The notes under the pieces were generated by a model. It did no database searches and was not told the origin of the DNA. It saw nothing but the letters and a program-made list of their open reading frames with translations. DNA of 64,000 nucleotides, taken from contig NZ_CP012024.1 of NCBI RefSeq assembly GCF_001050115.1, positions 166,001 through 230,000 of the forward strand. Direction: 5' to 3'. Position 1 is the first letter of the stretch. Every line of letters begins with the position of its first letter. This DNA is from Bacillus smithii (GTDB lineage: Bacteria; Bacillota; Bacilli; Bacillales; DSM-4216). Positions 48,535-57,553 of this stretch are shown here, piece by piece. The position numbers and the translations under genes are program-made.

Positions 48535-48863
48535 GTAAGTAATATTAGTTTGATAGGGGGCTCGATTTCCTTGTCATTTTCCAATTTATATAGAAATTCT
48601 TCTTGCGGAAGCCCGCTATATTCATTTTCTGTGGCTTCGATCACACTTGTGAATAATATTTTGGCATTATTTACTTTTTGCAACTTTTTTTTTAAATGGT
48701 TTCTTAGTACTACTTCAGGGATTGTTTTGACTTTGCTGCTAGAAAAACCGGGAACCTTTAATTTTACCATTTTTGTCGTTTCTAATAAAATTTTTTTTGA
48801 CATTAACTCGATCACTTGTTCAACAAAAGAGCTCTCATACATTTCCTTTGGAAGTTGTTTCAT
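48492..48863 (-). pseudogene. coiled-coil protein of the McrBC-like system, N-terminal part
   Basis: The native start is taken as the ATG at 48863 (MKQLPKEMYESSFVEQVIEL), 8 bp after GAAGGGGCG; a TTG at 48929 would add 22 residues without a good binding site. About 110 native residues follow to IEPPIKLILLT at the IS border (48536), after which the frame runs into IS sequence and stops at 48492. This was the first gene of the three-gene operon. A short overlapping frame (48861-48950) ends next to the start and might couple translation, but is not called. Confidence 0.75.
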
Positions 48864-48950
48864 TGTATTCGCCCCTTCATATCCTTTGTATAAAGATTTC
48901 AATACCTTCAATATCTGCTTTTTTGACAATAATTATCAAGTTTCTCATAA

Positions 48951-49351
48951 ATTCATCTAATACCTCCATTTTTTACATATGATTATAGCATTTTTAAGCG
49001 TTCACCATCCAAAGTTTGTCGAAAACCTTGTCATGGTATAACCCATTTTAGCTAAAAATGACATTTCCTTCCAACGAGAAATTTAAAAGCAAGAAAACCG
49101 TTTTATGGAATGTAGTAAAAGGGCTCTTTGCGCTATAATAAGAAAAATTCATTAGTTTAAATTCTTTGTATAATGATTGTGGCCATAAGCTTTTTTTATT
49201 TGAAATGTTCACGCTTTTAGGTGTATCCATTTTTTTGAAAAAACGAAACTGAATGTCCAAGAGTTAGGGACGAAAAAAACTGGCATTCGTAACGTATTTT
49301 GCAACGTCGAATCAGAGCATTATTTGAAATAGAGAAAAGGAGTGAGATTCC
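48951..49351. other. intergenic stretch between divergent genes
   Basis: About 400 bp of AT-rich sequence between the divergent defence operon and the SDR gene. It should contain both promoters, but none is clear enough to place. Confidence 0.35.
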
Positions 49352-50101
49352 ATGAACTTTCAAGATCAAGTGGTGGTTGTAACGGGAGCGGGGAGCGGAA
49401 TTGGCAAATCCGTCGCAGAACAATATGCGAAAAAAGGGGCAAAAGTGGTCATCGCTGAGCTGAATGTAGAGACAGGAAATGAAGTTGCCAGACAAATCAA
49501 AACGCAAGGCGGAGAAGCGGTTTCTATTCAAATCGATGTGCGTGAACCGAATGATATTATCCACTTATTTCAGAAAACCAATGAAATGTACGGCAAGGTG
49601 AATATTTTAATTAATAATGCCGGAGTTTCTCGATGGAAAGATCCGCTAGAGCTGACAGTGGAAGAGTGGGAAGATATCATCCATACGAATTTGAGGAGTG
49701 TCTTTCTCTGTTCACGTGAAGCGGCAAAATATATGAAAAAGAATGAAAATGGCGGTGCGATTGTGAATATGGCTTCGACTCGCGCCTTTATGTCGGAGCC
49801 TCACTCAGAAGCTTATGCGGCGACGAAAGGTGGAATCGTTGCATTATCTCATGCGTTGGCTGTTTCATTTAGCCCTTATCATATTCGTGTCAATTCCATA
49901 AGTCCGGGTTGGATTGAAACGAAAAATTACGAGAATTTGAACGAAATCGATCACTCTCAACATCCTGCGGGGCGAGTGGGCCGACCTATTGACATTGCGA
50001 AAGGCTGTTTTTATTTAACCGATCCTGAGAATGACTTTATTACTGGACAAAACATTGTTATAGACGGTGGCATGACGATCAAAATGATCTATGAAGAATA
50101 A
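49352..50101 (+). CDS. short-chain dehydrogenase/reductase (SDR)
   Basis: 249 residues of a classical SDR. The nucleotide-binding motif is VTGAGSGIGKSVAEQ (residues about 10-25), NNAGVSRW follows the Rossmann core, and the catalytic Ser-Tyr-Lys are in VNMASTRAF and EAYAATKGGI. C-terminal INGQNIVIDGG-type sequence is present. The acidic residue at the end of beta-2 (VIAELNVE) suggests NAD(H). The substrate is unknown; members include glucose, acyl and sugar-alcohol dehydrogenases. Starts behind AAAAGGAG and has its own terminator. Confidence 0.92.
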   Translation: MNFQDQVVVVTGAGSGIGKSVAEQYAKKGAKVVIAELNVETGNEVARQIKTQGGEAVSIQIDVREPNDIIHLFQKTNEMYGKVNILINNAGVSRWKDPLELTVEEWEDIIHTNLRSVFLCSREAAKYMKKNENGGAIVNMASTRAFMSEPHSEAYAATKGGIVALSHALAVSFSPYHIRVNSISPGWIETKNYENLNEIDHSQHPAGRVGRPIDIAKGCFYLTDPENDFITGQNIVIDGGMTIKMIYEE

Positions 50102-50154
50102 AGTTTGAGTTTTGGAATATAGTTGTGATGGACACGGCAATAGAATATGGAGAG

Positions 50155-50198
50155 GAGGGCGCCCCGAAAGTGGAAAGATGGGGCACCCTCTTCATTTT
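50155..50198 (+). terminator. terminator after the SDR gene
   Basis: GAGGGCGCCCC pairs with GGGGCACCCTC (50180-50190) with one mismatch around a 14-nt loop, then a T-rich run. Confidence 0.85.
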
Positions 50199-50384
50199 TA
50201 GATCAATTATTTTGCAGAATGATTAGCCTTTACGAGATAAGCACAAACCCGCATTTTATCCGCCCTCACAGTTTCTTTTGTTCAACCAAACTGTAAAATA
50301 TTCACTTTTATAACTTCAATCGGGTAAAATGAAACCATTTTCCAGTATATGCGTAGAAATATGATAAGGGAAAGGAGAGTGGAA

Positions 50385-52067
50385 ATGGGATCGATCATAC
50401 TATTATCCATTATCATTGCTTTTGGTACAGCGGTGCTTGTTGTACCGTTAACGGGGGGAAATGAAAAAGGAAAGCCATACATAACGGGGAAAGGGAAGTT
50501 CTTTATAAGCATCGTCGCGGTTGTTTTTATCGTGGCCGTTATCGTGTATTATGTGACGAACATCGACCGCAACTGGACGGCTTTATGGCCGTTGTTCATG
50601 ATAACGACTTTATTCGGGTTTTTCTTGGCGGATGGGAAAGAACGGCTCATCAAAGGGGTTCTCTTTTTAGGAAGTTTAATCGTGGCTGTCTATATGCTTT
50701 CAGCGCCATTATGGAATGCGAATGAAAAATATAAAGTTGCCAAAATGGATCAAAAAGTAGATATAGAACCGTTTGATGAAAAAGAGAAGCCAGCCAGTGT
50801 TCCGCCTAAATTTGCGCGGAATAAAATGAAAAAAGCGTTTGGGCAAGTTCCGAATGCGAGCTATTATGAGCTGGGAAATTTGCAAATTCAAAAAGTAAAG
50901 GGCGAATATGTATATATCGCACCGGTAGAGTTTTCTGGTTTTTTTAAATGGTGGAAAGGGAAAGTGACCCCCGGCTACTTTATGATGAGCGCGACCAATG
51001 CAGACGATAATCCGAAATTTGTGAAAAGAGAAATGGCGTATACACCATCTTCTTTCTTTCAAAAAAATGTAGAACGGCATATGCGCTTAAAATACCCGAC
51101 GAAAATTTTTTATGGCGACCCGCAGTTAGAAATTGACGATGAGGGAAAACCTTATTACATTCGTACGTACGGGCATTTTATCTCGGCACGGAATGGTTTT
51201 CAAACAACAGGAGTCGTTGTCGTCGATCCGGCAACGGGTGCTACAAAATCCTATTCTTTGAAGAAAGTGCCGGCTTTTATAGATGGCGCAGTATCTCCTG
51301 AGGCTGTCAGTTTGCAAAATCGTTATTTTGGTAAATACGTTCATGGTTTTTGGAACAGTATTTTCGGAAAAAGAGATGTCAAATTACCAACTGATGAAGG
51401 AACCGAAGCCAATGTAAGTCCTGTTTTTGATGATCATGGAAATATGTACTACTTTACCGATTTCACAAGTCCTAAAAAAGATGTTGACTCCATGCTCGGC
51501 TATTCATTGACCAATGGCAGAACGGGAAAAGCGACGTATTATACAGGGAACTTACAGGAATCGTATATGGATTCACAAGGAGATTTGCAAATTATCGAGA
51601 AAAAATTTATTGAGAAAAAATGGAAAGGTTCGATGCCGATTCTTTATAATTTTTACGGTGAAGCAAGTTGGTTAACACCTGTGCTAGATTCGAACGGCTT
51701 TTTGCAAAAATATTTCATCGTCTCTGCTGCCAACCCTGAAGTATCTGTATACGCAGACACACCAAATGAAGCACTAAAAATGTACAAAACGGCTCTTCAA
51801 CGCAGCGACAGCACCGTAAACGGCAGTTCAAAAGCAGATGCTAAAACCGTTGCTGGCACGGTTGTACGTGTATTTAAAGAAAGAGTGGGTGATTATACGA
51901 ACGTATCATTCTTATTGAACAATAAAGAGAATTTTGTTGTCAGCTCAGAACTTGTTCCGCTCGCTATTTACTTGCAGCCGGGAGATCGAGTAAATGTGAA
52001 ATATTTAAATACGGGAGAACTATTTTTGCCAGTAAAAGAGATGACGATTAAAGGTCTCGAAAAATAA
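50385..52067 (+). CDS. conserved membrane protein of unknown function, 560 aa
   Basis: Four hydrophobic segments fill the first 110 residues (SIILLSIIIAFGTAVLVV; FFISIVAVVFIVAVIVYYV; LWPLFMITTLFGFFL; GVLFLGSLIVAVYML). A large soluble domain of about 430 residues follows, without recognised motifs but with beta-type repeats (GVVVVDPATGATKSYSL, EEGTEANVSPVF-like segments) and a C-terminal module that could be a small OB/SH3-like barrel (GTVVRVFKERVGDYTNVSFL). No family was recognised. The start at 50385 has AAAGGAGAG 6 bp upstream. It is a single gene with its own terminator. Confidence 0.75.
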   Translation: MGSIILLSIIIAFGTAVLVVPLTGGNEKGKPYITGKGKFFISIVAVVFIVAVIVYYVTNIDRNWTALWPLFMITTLFGFFLADGKERLIKGVLFLGSLIVAVYMLSAPLWNANEKYKVAKMDQKVDIEPFDEKEKPASVPPKFARNKMKKAFGQVPNASYYELGNLQIQKVKGEYVYIAPVEFSGFFKWWKGKVTPGYFMMSATNADDNPKFVKREMAYTPSSFFQKNVERHMRLKYPTKIFYGDPQLEIDDEGKPYYIRTYGHFISARNGFQTTGVVVVDPATGATKSYSLKKVPAFIDGAVSPEAVSLQNRYFGKYVHGFWNSIFGKRDVKLPTDEGTEANVSPVFDDHGNMYYFTDFTSPKKDVDSMLGYSLTNGRTGKATYYTGNLQESYMDSQGDLQIIEKKFIEKKWKGSMPILYNFYGEASWLTPVLDSNGFLQKYFIVSAANPEVSVYADTPNEALKMYKTALQRSDSTVNGSSKADAKTVAGTVVRVFKERVGDYTNVSFLLNNKENFVVSSELVPLAIYLQPGDRVNVKYLNTGELFLPVKEMTIKGLEK

Positions 52068-52104
52068 GGAAAAGTGTTTTTGTTCTTTGAGAGATAGAGA
52101 TACA

Positions 52105-52190
52105 ACTTGCCGCTTCCTTTTGATAGATTAGATGTTTGTGGGGTTCAAACAGATCAAGTCTGAAATCGAGGGAGCGGCAAGTTTTTATTT
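52105..52190 (+). terminator. terminator after the membrane-protein gene
   Basis: ACTTGCCGCTTCC (52105-52117) pairs with GGGAGCGGCAAGT (52170-52182) around a large loop, followed by TTTTATTT. The rest of the 420 bp up to 52489 holds nothing else recognisable. Confidence 0.75.
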
Positions 52191-52489
52191 ATGTTAGTGG
52201 TGATGCTTAAACTACTTTCGCTTTAGAGATTCGTCGGCATATGGAAGTGGGTTTTTAACAGGGAAATCACTTAGAAAGTGGAATAAGTAGAAAGAAGTTT
52301 TTTGCTCGATTTATTATTGGAAATTTCGGAAAATATAAAATCTTTCTATTGATAAATAAATTGTTTCATGATATATTTCAATATAAATCTACTAATCCTA
52401 GAAAAGCGGATACTCGATACAAAAATCTCCAAGTGACCGCTTGTGAGTCATTTGTATTGCCTGTATTGCGCTTTAAGGAGAAGGTTCCA

Positions 52490-52816
52490 ATGCATTATGA
52501 TTCTGATACCATTTACATTATCGGGGATGCTAAGGCACCTCTAAATAACCCCATTACGAAACATTTTAATCAATATTTTATAGGATTAGTGGTAGATCGT
52601 ACGAGTGGAAAAATTGTGGATGTAGAATGTTCCGCTACCATTCGATTAACTGTGCAGTTCCTTAAATCTATTTTTGTCGGAAAAAATATAGAAGATCCTG
52701 TATTAATACAAGAAATTAGTCAACGTTATTTTGGTTCCTCACAAAAGGCGCTTATCGTTGCTTTTCAAGATGCGCAGAAAAAATATAAGCAAATTGTAGC
52801 TGCTTTGTCTACATAA
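52490..52816 (+). CDS. DUF3870-domain protein, 108 aa
   Basis: A one-domain protein of 108 residues. Segments YIIGDAKAPLNNPITKHFNQ, GLVVDRTSGKIVDVECSATI, LTVQFLKSIFVGKNIEDP and RYFGSSQKALIVAFQDA follow the DUF3870 pattern as remembered. Function is unknown; it often lies beside transporters. Start at 52490: TTAAGGAG 9 bp upstream and Met at the beginning of the domain. A longer frame from a TTG at 52349 has no binding site. It precedes the DUF819 transporter by 66 bp and may belong to its operon. Confidence 0.8.
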   Translation: MHYDSDTIYIIGDAKAPLNNPITKHFNQYFIGLVVDRTSGKIVDVECSATIRLTVQFLKSIFVGKNIEDPVLIQEISQRYFGSSQKALIVAFQDAQKKYKQIVAALST

Positions 52817-52882
52817 ACCTAGACAAAATCCAGCCTGACGAAAAGTTGGGCTGGTTTTTATTTTGTTAAGGAGGCGAAATGG

Positions 52883-54049
52883 GTGATCAAAGACGGCTTT
52901 ATGTATTTAAGTGTGTTGGTTGCATTTGCGGCTCTTATGGTTGGTATTGAAAGAAGATTCAAAGGGAATCGTATTTTGAAATTTATTCCGGGAATTGTAC
53001 TGATTTATATTGGAGCAGCACTCATGCAAACGTTTGGCGTCTTTGCTAATAATGAGTCGATTGATGGAGTCTACAATCAAGTCAAAGGGGCATTATTGCC
53101 CGCGATGCTTATGCTCATGCTGTTAAAATGTGATATTCGAAGTATAGCAAAATTAGGCCCTAGAATGTTAGGAGGTTTCGTCGTTGCCGTTATCAGTATT
53201 TTTTTAGGTTTCGTCATCGTTTACGCACTCTTTAAGCCATTTTATGTGGCGGATACTTGGAAAGCATTTGGTGCTTTGTCGGGTAGTTGGACGGGTGGTT
53301 CAGCCAATATGGTGGCCCTTCAAGGAATTCTCAATGTTCCTGAAAATATTTTTGGATATGCATTAATGATGGATACGATTAATTATGCGGTGTGGGTGAT
53401 GTTTATGTTTTGGCTTGTTCCATTTGCTGATTCTTTTAACAGATGGACAAAGGCTGATGTGAGTTTTATTCAAAAAGGTTTTAATGAAGTCGCTGCTACT
53501 GACGAAAAAGACGCGCAAGGAACGCAATTTCATCATTTATTGTACTTATTAGGAATTGGCTTGCTTGTTTCGGCTTTATCCACTTATTTAGGCAATCTCT
53601 TGCCGGAAGTGGGAGCGGTGATCAACGCTACGAGCTGGACCATTATGATTGCTTCTGTTGTTGGCCTCATTTTAGCTGTCACTCCTGTTGCCAAAATACC
53701 TGGAATTTTGGATGTATCGAATGTGATGCTTTATATAGTTGTGGCATTGATCGCATCACGTTCCGATTTTTCAAACTTAACACAAGCTCCAATTTATATC
53801 ATTTCAGGATTTTTCATTATGTTGATCCATCTTATAATCATGCTTTTATTAGGTAAATTATTTAAATATGACTTATTTACTTTAGGAGTCGCTAGCTTAG
53901 CCAATATTGGGGGGATGGCTTCTGCCCCGATGCTAGCCGCGGCATACAATCGAGCGTTAATTCCTATAGGGGTGATTATGGCTTTATTGGGTGCTTTTAT
54001 AGGAACGTATTTTGGAATGTTGGTAGCGAAAGTTTTGGCCATGATCTAA
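52883..54049 (+). CDS. DUF819-family membrane transporter
   Basis: 388 residues with about ten to eleven hydrophobic helices. The family-typical segments are LLKCDIRSIAKLGPRML, FGALSGSWTGGSANMVALQG and the C-terminal SLANIGGMASAPMLAAAYNR. The protein resembles B. subtilis YjcL. Its place just ahead of ykfB- and ykfC-type genes suggests import of a murein-derived peptide or amino acid, as inference. It starts with GTG at 52883, 6 bp after AAGGAGGCG. It precedes the epimerase gene by 35 bp. Confidence 0.88.
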   Translation: MIKDGFMYLSVLVAFAALMVGIERRFKGNRILKFIPGIVLIYIGAALMQTFGVFANNESIDGVYNQVKGALLPAMLMLMLLKCDIRSIAKLGPRMLGGFVVAVISIFLGFVIVYALFKPFYVADTWKAFGALSGSWTGGSANMVALQGILNVPENIFGYALMMDTINYAVWVMFMFWLVPFADSFNRWTKADVSFIQKGFNEVAATDEKDAQGTQFHHLLYLLGIGLLVSALSTYLGNLLPEVGAVINATSWTIMIASVVGLILAVTPVAKIPGILDVSNVMLYIVVALIASRSDFSNLTQAPIYIISGFFIMLIHLIIMLLLGKLFKYDLFTLGVASLANIGGMASAPMLAAAYNRALIPIGVIMALLGAFIGTYFGMLVAKVLAMI

Positions 54050-54084
54050 TGGAACCATCAGGCATATAGAAAGGAAGAGATTTT

Positions 54085-55143
54085 GTGCGGATTGATAGTT
54101 TGAAGATTAGTCGCGAAAAGACCAGATTGCACACCCCTTTTAAAACCGCTTTAAGAACAGCTGTTGAGATAGATTGTATTCAGGTGGAAATTACGCTCCA
54201 TAACGGAATAAAGGGGAGAGGGGAAGCATCTCCGACATATGTGATTACGGGTGATTCTACTGAAAGCATTGAAGCTGCTTTAAATGGCCCTATTCGTGAG
54301 GCGCTCATTGGATTGGATATTTTCCATTTTCAGGAGGCGCTAAAACGAATACAAGCATGTTGCGTGGGAAATACAAGCGCAAAAGCGGCAGCCGATATAG
54401 CTTTATTTGATGCTTATTGCAAATTATGGAATATACCATTGTTTTCGTTCCTTGGTGATCAAAAGCCTATTCAGACGTGTATGACCATCGGTGTTGATGA
54501 ACCAGAGGCCATGGCAGCAACCGCGTTGGAGAAGGTGAAAGAAGGATTCCGTATTTTAAAATTGAAAGTCGGAGAAGATCCAAAGCTGGATATGGCAAGA
54601 ATCAAAGCCATTATAAAGACTGTTTCAGATGATATTAAGTTAAGATTAGACGCCAATCAAGGATGGACGCCAAAACAGGCAGTAAAGCTTATTCGCGAAT
54701 TACAACAAGAAGACTTTCCTATCGAATTTATCGAACAACCCGTAAAGGCGCAGGATTTAGAAGGACTAAAGTTTGTAACGGAGCGGGTAGATATTCCGAT
54801 TATGGCGGATGAAAGTGTTTTTTCTGCAAGAGATGCTCTAAAAATTGTATCCGGCCATTATGCAGATTTATTGAACATAAAATTAATGAAATGCGGTGGG
54901 ATCAGTGAGGCGATCAAAATAGCCAGTATGGCCGAAGCAGCAGGAGTAGCCTGTATGATTGGAAGTATGATAGAGTCGCCTCAATCAGTAGGAGCAGCAG
55001 CTCATTTAGCGGCTGCTCATCCAAATATTCAATATTTTGATTTGGATGCTCCGCTTTGGTTATCCACGGAACCTCAATATTTAATATACGAGGGGGAAAA
55101 TATTACATTACCAAATAAACCTGGCATTGGAACCGTTTCCTAG
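54085..55143 (+). CDS. dipeptide epimerase (L-Ala-D/L-Glu epimerase), enolase superfamily
   Basis: 352 residues. Converts L-Ala-D-Glu to L-Ala-L-Glu during recycling of murein peptides. The capping domain (about 1-120) precedes a TIM barrel with the catalytic lysine pair ILKLKVGED, metal-binding acids in RLDANQGW, FIEQPVK and IMADESVF, and the second catalytic Lys in NIKLMKCGGI. The C-terminal DLDAPLWLS motif distinguishes Ala-Glu epimerases from other muconate-cycloisomerase relatives. The start is a GTG after GAAAGGAAG. It is directly followed by the NlpC/P60 gene (18 bp), like ykfB-ykfC of B. subtilis. Confidence 0.9.
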   Translation: MRIDSLKISREKTRLHTPFKTALRTAVEIDCIQVEITLHNGIKGRGEASPTYVITGDSTESIEAALNGPIREALIGLDIFHFQEALKRIQACCVGNTSAKAAADIALFDAYCKLWNIPLFSFLGDQKPIQTCMTIGVDEPEAMAATALEKVKEGFRILKLKVGEDPKLDMARIKAIIKTVSDDIKLRLDANQGWTPKQAVKLIRELQQEDFPIEFIEQPVKAQDLEGLKFVTERVDIPIMADESVFSARDALKIVSGHYADLLNIKLMKCGGISEAIKIASMAEAAGVACMIGSMIESPQSVGAAAHLAAAHPNIQYFDLDAPLWLSTEPQYLIYEGENITLPNKPGIGTVS

Positions 55144-55161
55144 TGAAAAGGGGGAGGAGAA

Positions 55162-56181
55162 ATGAAAAGAGCCGTGATTTATTTGGTCATTTTATTTGTA
55201 TTAGCGGTTGGATTTAGTCAAACTGTACAGGCGAAAGAAAAAGACCCGGTTGTTGGAAATTCTGCCTATATTGATGTGTCAGTCGCCACCTTATGGACGG
55301 CGCCCAATATTTTACGGCCAGTTGATTTACCTTCTGCCACTAATCCTGTTGACATGCGAAAATGGACATCTTCTATGACTTTAGAGGAGCAGCTGCAATT
55401 ATCAGATGATGGTATGCTGGAGACCCAAGCTTTGTACGGAAATAAAGTGACGATTCTTGAAAGAAACGGAGACTGGGTGAAAGTGGCTGTCGAGGGACAA
55501 CCAACCCCTCGAAATGAACTTGGATATCCGGGATGGATGCCTGTTCATCAATTGACTTATAACAAGAAATTTGCAAGAAGTGAACAAAAACCGTTTGTGA
55601 TGGTAGAATCGCCAACGACCTTTCTCTATCAAAATGCTTCCTTGAAAAAGAAAGGAATGGAAATTAGTTTTAATACAAGATTGCCTTATGTCTCGGAAAC
55701 AAAGAAAGCCTTTAAAGTTCTGCAGCCTAATGGAAAATATGCATGGATTTCTAAGTCGGATAGTCAGTTTTATCAATCTGAAAAAGCCATACCAAAGCCT
55801 ACGGGTGAAGAGTTAGTGAATACAGGGAAGAAATTTCTTGGCCTCCATTATTTATGGGCAGGCATGAGTGGGTTTGGATTTGATTGTTCAGGATTTACTT
55901 TTACCATTTATCAATCTCATGGCATTACAATACCTAGAGATTCAAGCGTACAAGCACAATATGGTCAATCAGTGCCATTAAACGAATTACAACCGGGTGA
56001 TTTGCTATTCTTCGCATACGATGAGGGGAAAGGGAAAGTTCATCATGTGGCGATGTATGCCGGAAATGGTATGATGATTCATTCTCCCAATTCTAAAAAG
56101 AACGTAGAAATAATTCCTGTCCATACACCAGGTTATTATGACGAATTGTCTGGAGCAAAAAGATATATTCCGGAGCCATAA
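55162..56181 (+). CDS. NlpC/P60 endopeptidase, YkfC-like (gamma-D-Glu-diamino acid)
   Basis: 339 residues. A signal peptide (MKRAVIYLVILFVLAVGFSQ, cleavage near 24) is followed by two SH3b-like domains (about 35-210) and a C-terminal NlpC/P60 domain. Its Cys-His-His triad is in FGFDCSGFTF, GKVHHVAMYAG and MMIHSPNSKK. Such enzymes cut between D-Glu and the diamino acid of free murein tripeptides, yielding L-Ala-D-Glu, the substrate of the neighbouring epimerase. It ends at a terminator. A secreted or surface enzyme working on released wall peptides is expected. Confidence 0.92.
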   Translation: MKRAVIYLVILFVLAVGFSQTVQAKEKDPVVGNSAYIDVSVATLWTAPNILRPVDLPSATNPVDMRKWTSSMTLEEQLQLSDDGMLETQALYGNKVTILERNGDWVKVAVEGQPTPRNELGYPGWMPVHQLTYNKKFARSEQKPFVMVESPTTFLYQNASLKKKGMEISFNTRLPYVSETKKAFKVLQPNGKYAWISKSDSQFYQSEKAIPKPTGEELVNTGKKFLGLHYLWAGMSGFGFDCSGFTFTIYQSHGITIPRDSSVQAQYGQSVPLNELQPGDLLFFAYDEGKGKVHHVAMYAGNGMMIHSPNSKKNVEIIPVHTPGYYDELSGAKRYIPEP

Positions 56182-56198
56182 AAACCGTTCAAAATTTA

Positions 56199-56243
56199 GA
56201 ATGGAAGTGTTGAATGGAGTAAAAAAGCTTCCATTCTTTTTTT
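56199..56243 (+). terminator. terminator of the murein-peptide operon
   Basis: GAATGGAAG pairs with CTTCCATTC (56228-56236) and is followed by TTTTTTT. Confidence 0.88.
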
Positions 56244-56365
56244 ATGATTTTATCTTTTTGTAAATGATGGCATAATAGCCATTCAATTTATTTTATTAAT
56301 TGGTTTACATTGGAAAAAGATTCATAAACGGAAAAACAAATCATGGTGGAGTATTGAAGTTTTGG

Positions 56366-56396
56366 TTGACTCTCCCGTTGCGTGATACTTTATATT
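56366..56396 (+). promoter_or_regulatory. MerR-type promoter/operator with 19-bp spacer
   Basis: TTGACT (56366-56371) and TATATT (56391-56396) are 19 bp apart, longer than the normal 17. Between them CTCCCGTTGCGTGA resembles the CTC-ACGTTACGTGAG-type dyads bound by TipA/Mta regulators. This is the classic MerR-family arrangement and indicates autoregulation of the gene that follows. Confidence 0.8.
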
Positions 56397-56417
56397 GAGT
56401 AGCAAGGAGGCAAGTCG

Positions 56418-57170
56418 ATGGGAATGAAAGTGAAAGAAGTAGCGGATTTAGTGGGGATTAGTGTTCGTACGCTGCATTATTATGATGAAATCGGATTATT
56501 AGTTCCAGAGGAGACAACCGAATCAGGATATCGCTTGTACTCGGATGAAAATCTTGAAACACTGCAGCAAATTTTATTTTTTAAAGAACTAGGATTTCCA
56601 TTAAAAAAAATTAAGGACATCATTTATAATCCTTCTTTTGATCGGCAAGAAGCGTTGGAGCTGCAACGACAAATGTTGATGGAGAAACGAGAGCGGCTTG
56701 ATCAAATGATCGCCACGATTGAGAAAACGATTAAACATATGAAAGGAGAAATACAAATGTCCAACAAAGAAAAATTTGAAGGATTTGACTTTCGTCATCA
56801 TCCATACGAAGAGGAAGCGCGGAAACGTTGGGGCGATGAAGCGGTGGATAGAGCGAATGCGAAAGTGCGGAACATGACTAAAGAAGAACAAAAAGCGTTG
56901 TCGCAAGAAATGGAATCGATTTATCAAAAACTTGCGGCTCTCCGTCATCAGTCGCCAGAATCCGAAGAAGCACAAGCGGCCATTAAAGAATGGCATGATT
57001 TTTTGAACAACCACTTCAATCAATATTATACACTTGATGTATTTAAAGGATTAGGTCAGCTGTATGTCGAGGATGAACGATTCACGAAAAATATTGATCA
57101 GTATGGTGAAGGCCTTGCGGAATTTATGCGTGATGCCATGCGCATTTTTGCAGATAAGAACAAAAAATAA
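56418..57170 (+). CDS. MerR-family regulator with TipAS drug-binding domain
   Basis: 250 residues. The N-terminal winged HTH is [20 protein letters not shown]...DEIGLL and continues into [20 protein letters not shown]; a dimerisation coiled coil (about 75-115) follows. The C-terminal part (about 120-250; [20 protein letters not shown] and [19 protein letters not shown]) is a TipAS domain, the thiopeptide/multidrug sensor of TipA and Mta. It probably activates its own promoter on drug binding, and in Mta also multidrug exporters. The ATG lies 8 bp after AAGGAGG. No obvious target gene follows directly. Confidence 0.93.
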   Translation: MGMKVKEVADLVGISVRTLHYYDEIGLLVPEETTESGYRLYSDENLETLQQILFFKELGFPLKKIKDIIYNPSFDRQEALELQRQMLMEKRERLDQMIATIEKTIKHMKGEIQMSNKEKFEGFDFRHHPYEEEARKRWGDEAVDRANAKVRNMTKEEQKALSQEMESIYQKLAALRHQSPESEEAQAAIKEWHDFLNNHFNQYYTLDVFKGLGQLYVEDERFTKNIDQYGEGLAEFMRDAMRIFADKNKK

Positions 57171-57553
57171 TGGGTGATTCTGTTTGAACCCGTCTACTAA
57201 TATTAGATTTCATAATGGTGTGCATTACTTATCATGTCTTCAAAGCCGATTTGTTATAAACCAAAAAAATTGAGAAAAAGGATATCGTTCATTTGGGAAT
57301 TCAATGGGTTTATCCTTTAATTTCACAAAACCAGATGATAAGCAAAAGGCAAGAATATTTCTGGGTAAAGAATGAGAAAAGTGGGTGTATGATAATCATT
57401 TTGGAAGGCCCATTCCATTACCGCAGAAAATATTCTTAAAAAGAATGGCTTTGCAATAAGCTTCTATTTATCGAATCTGAATTTTTTCAAATCATCAGCA
57501 CCTGAATCATTAACTGACCGGTATGGCTGTCTTCTTTTTCCCGGAACGATTGG
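57171..57553. other. intergenic stretch, no supported gene
   Basis: 380 bp between convergent genes. One imperfect inverted repeat, AAAGGATA with TATCCTTT (about 57279-57320), is the only structure seen. Confidence 0.35.

Larger units (their letters stand above)
46998..48535 (+). mobile_element. IS4-family insertion sequence, complete, 1538 bp
   Basis: The ends are perfect 12-bp inverted repeats (CTCAACTTTCGC left, GCGAAAGTTGAG right), flanked by the 7-bp duplication TAAGTAA. Removing the element and one repeat fuses ...IKLILLT to YYFPALY... of the coiled-coil gene in frame, which proves the insertion point and suggests the event is recent. One intact transposase is encoded on the strand opposite to the host gene. 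Confidence 0.93.
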
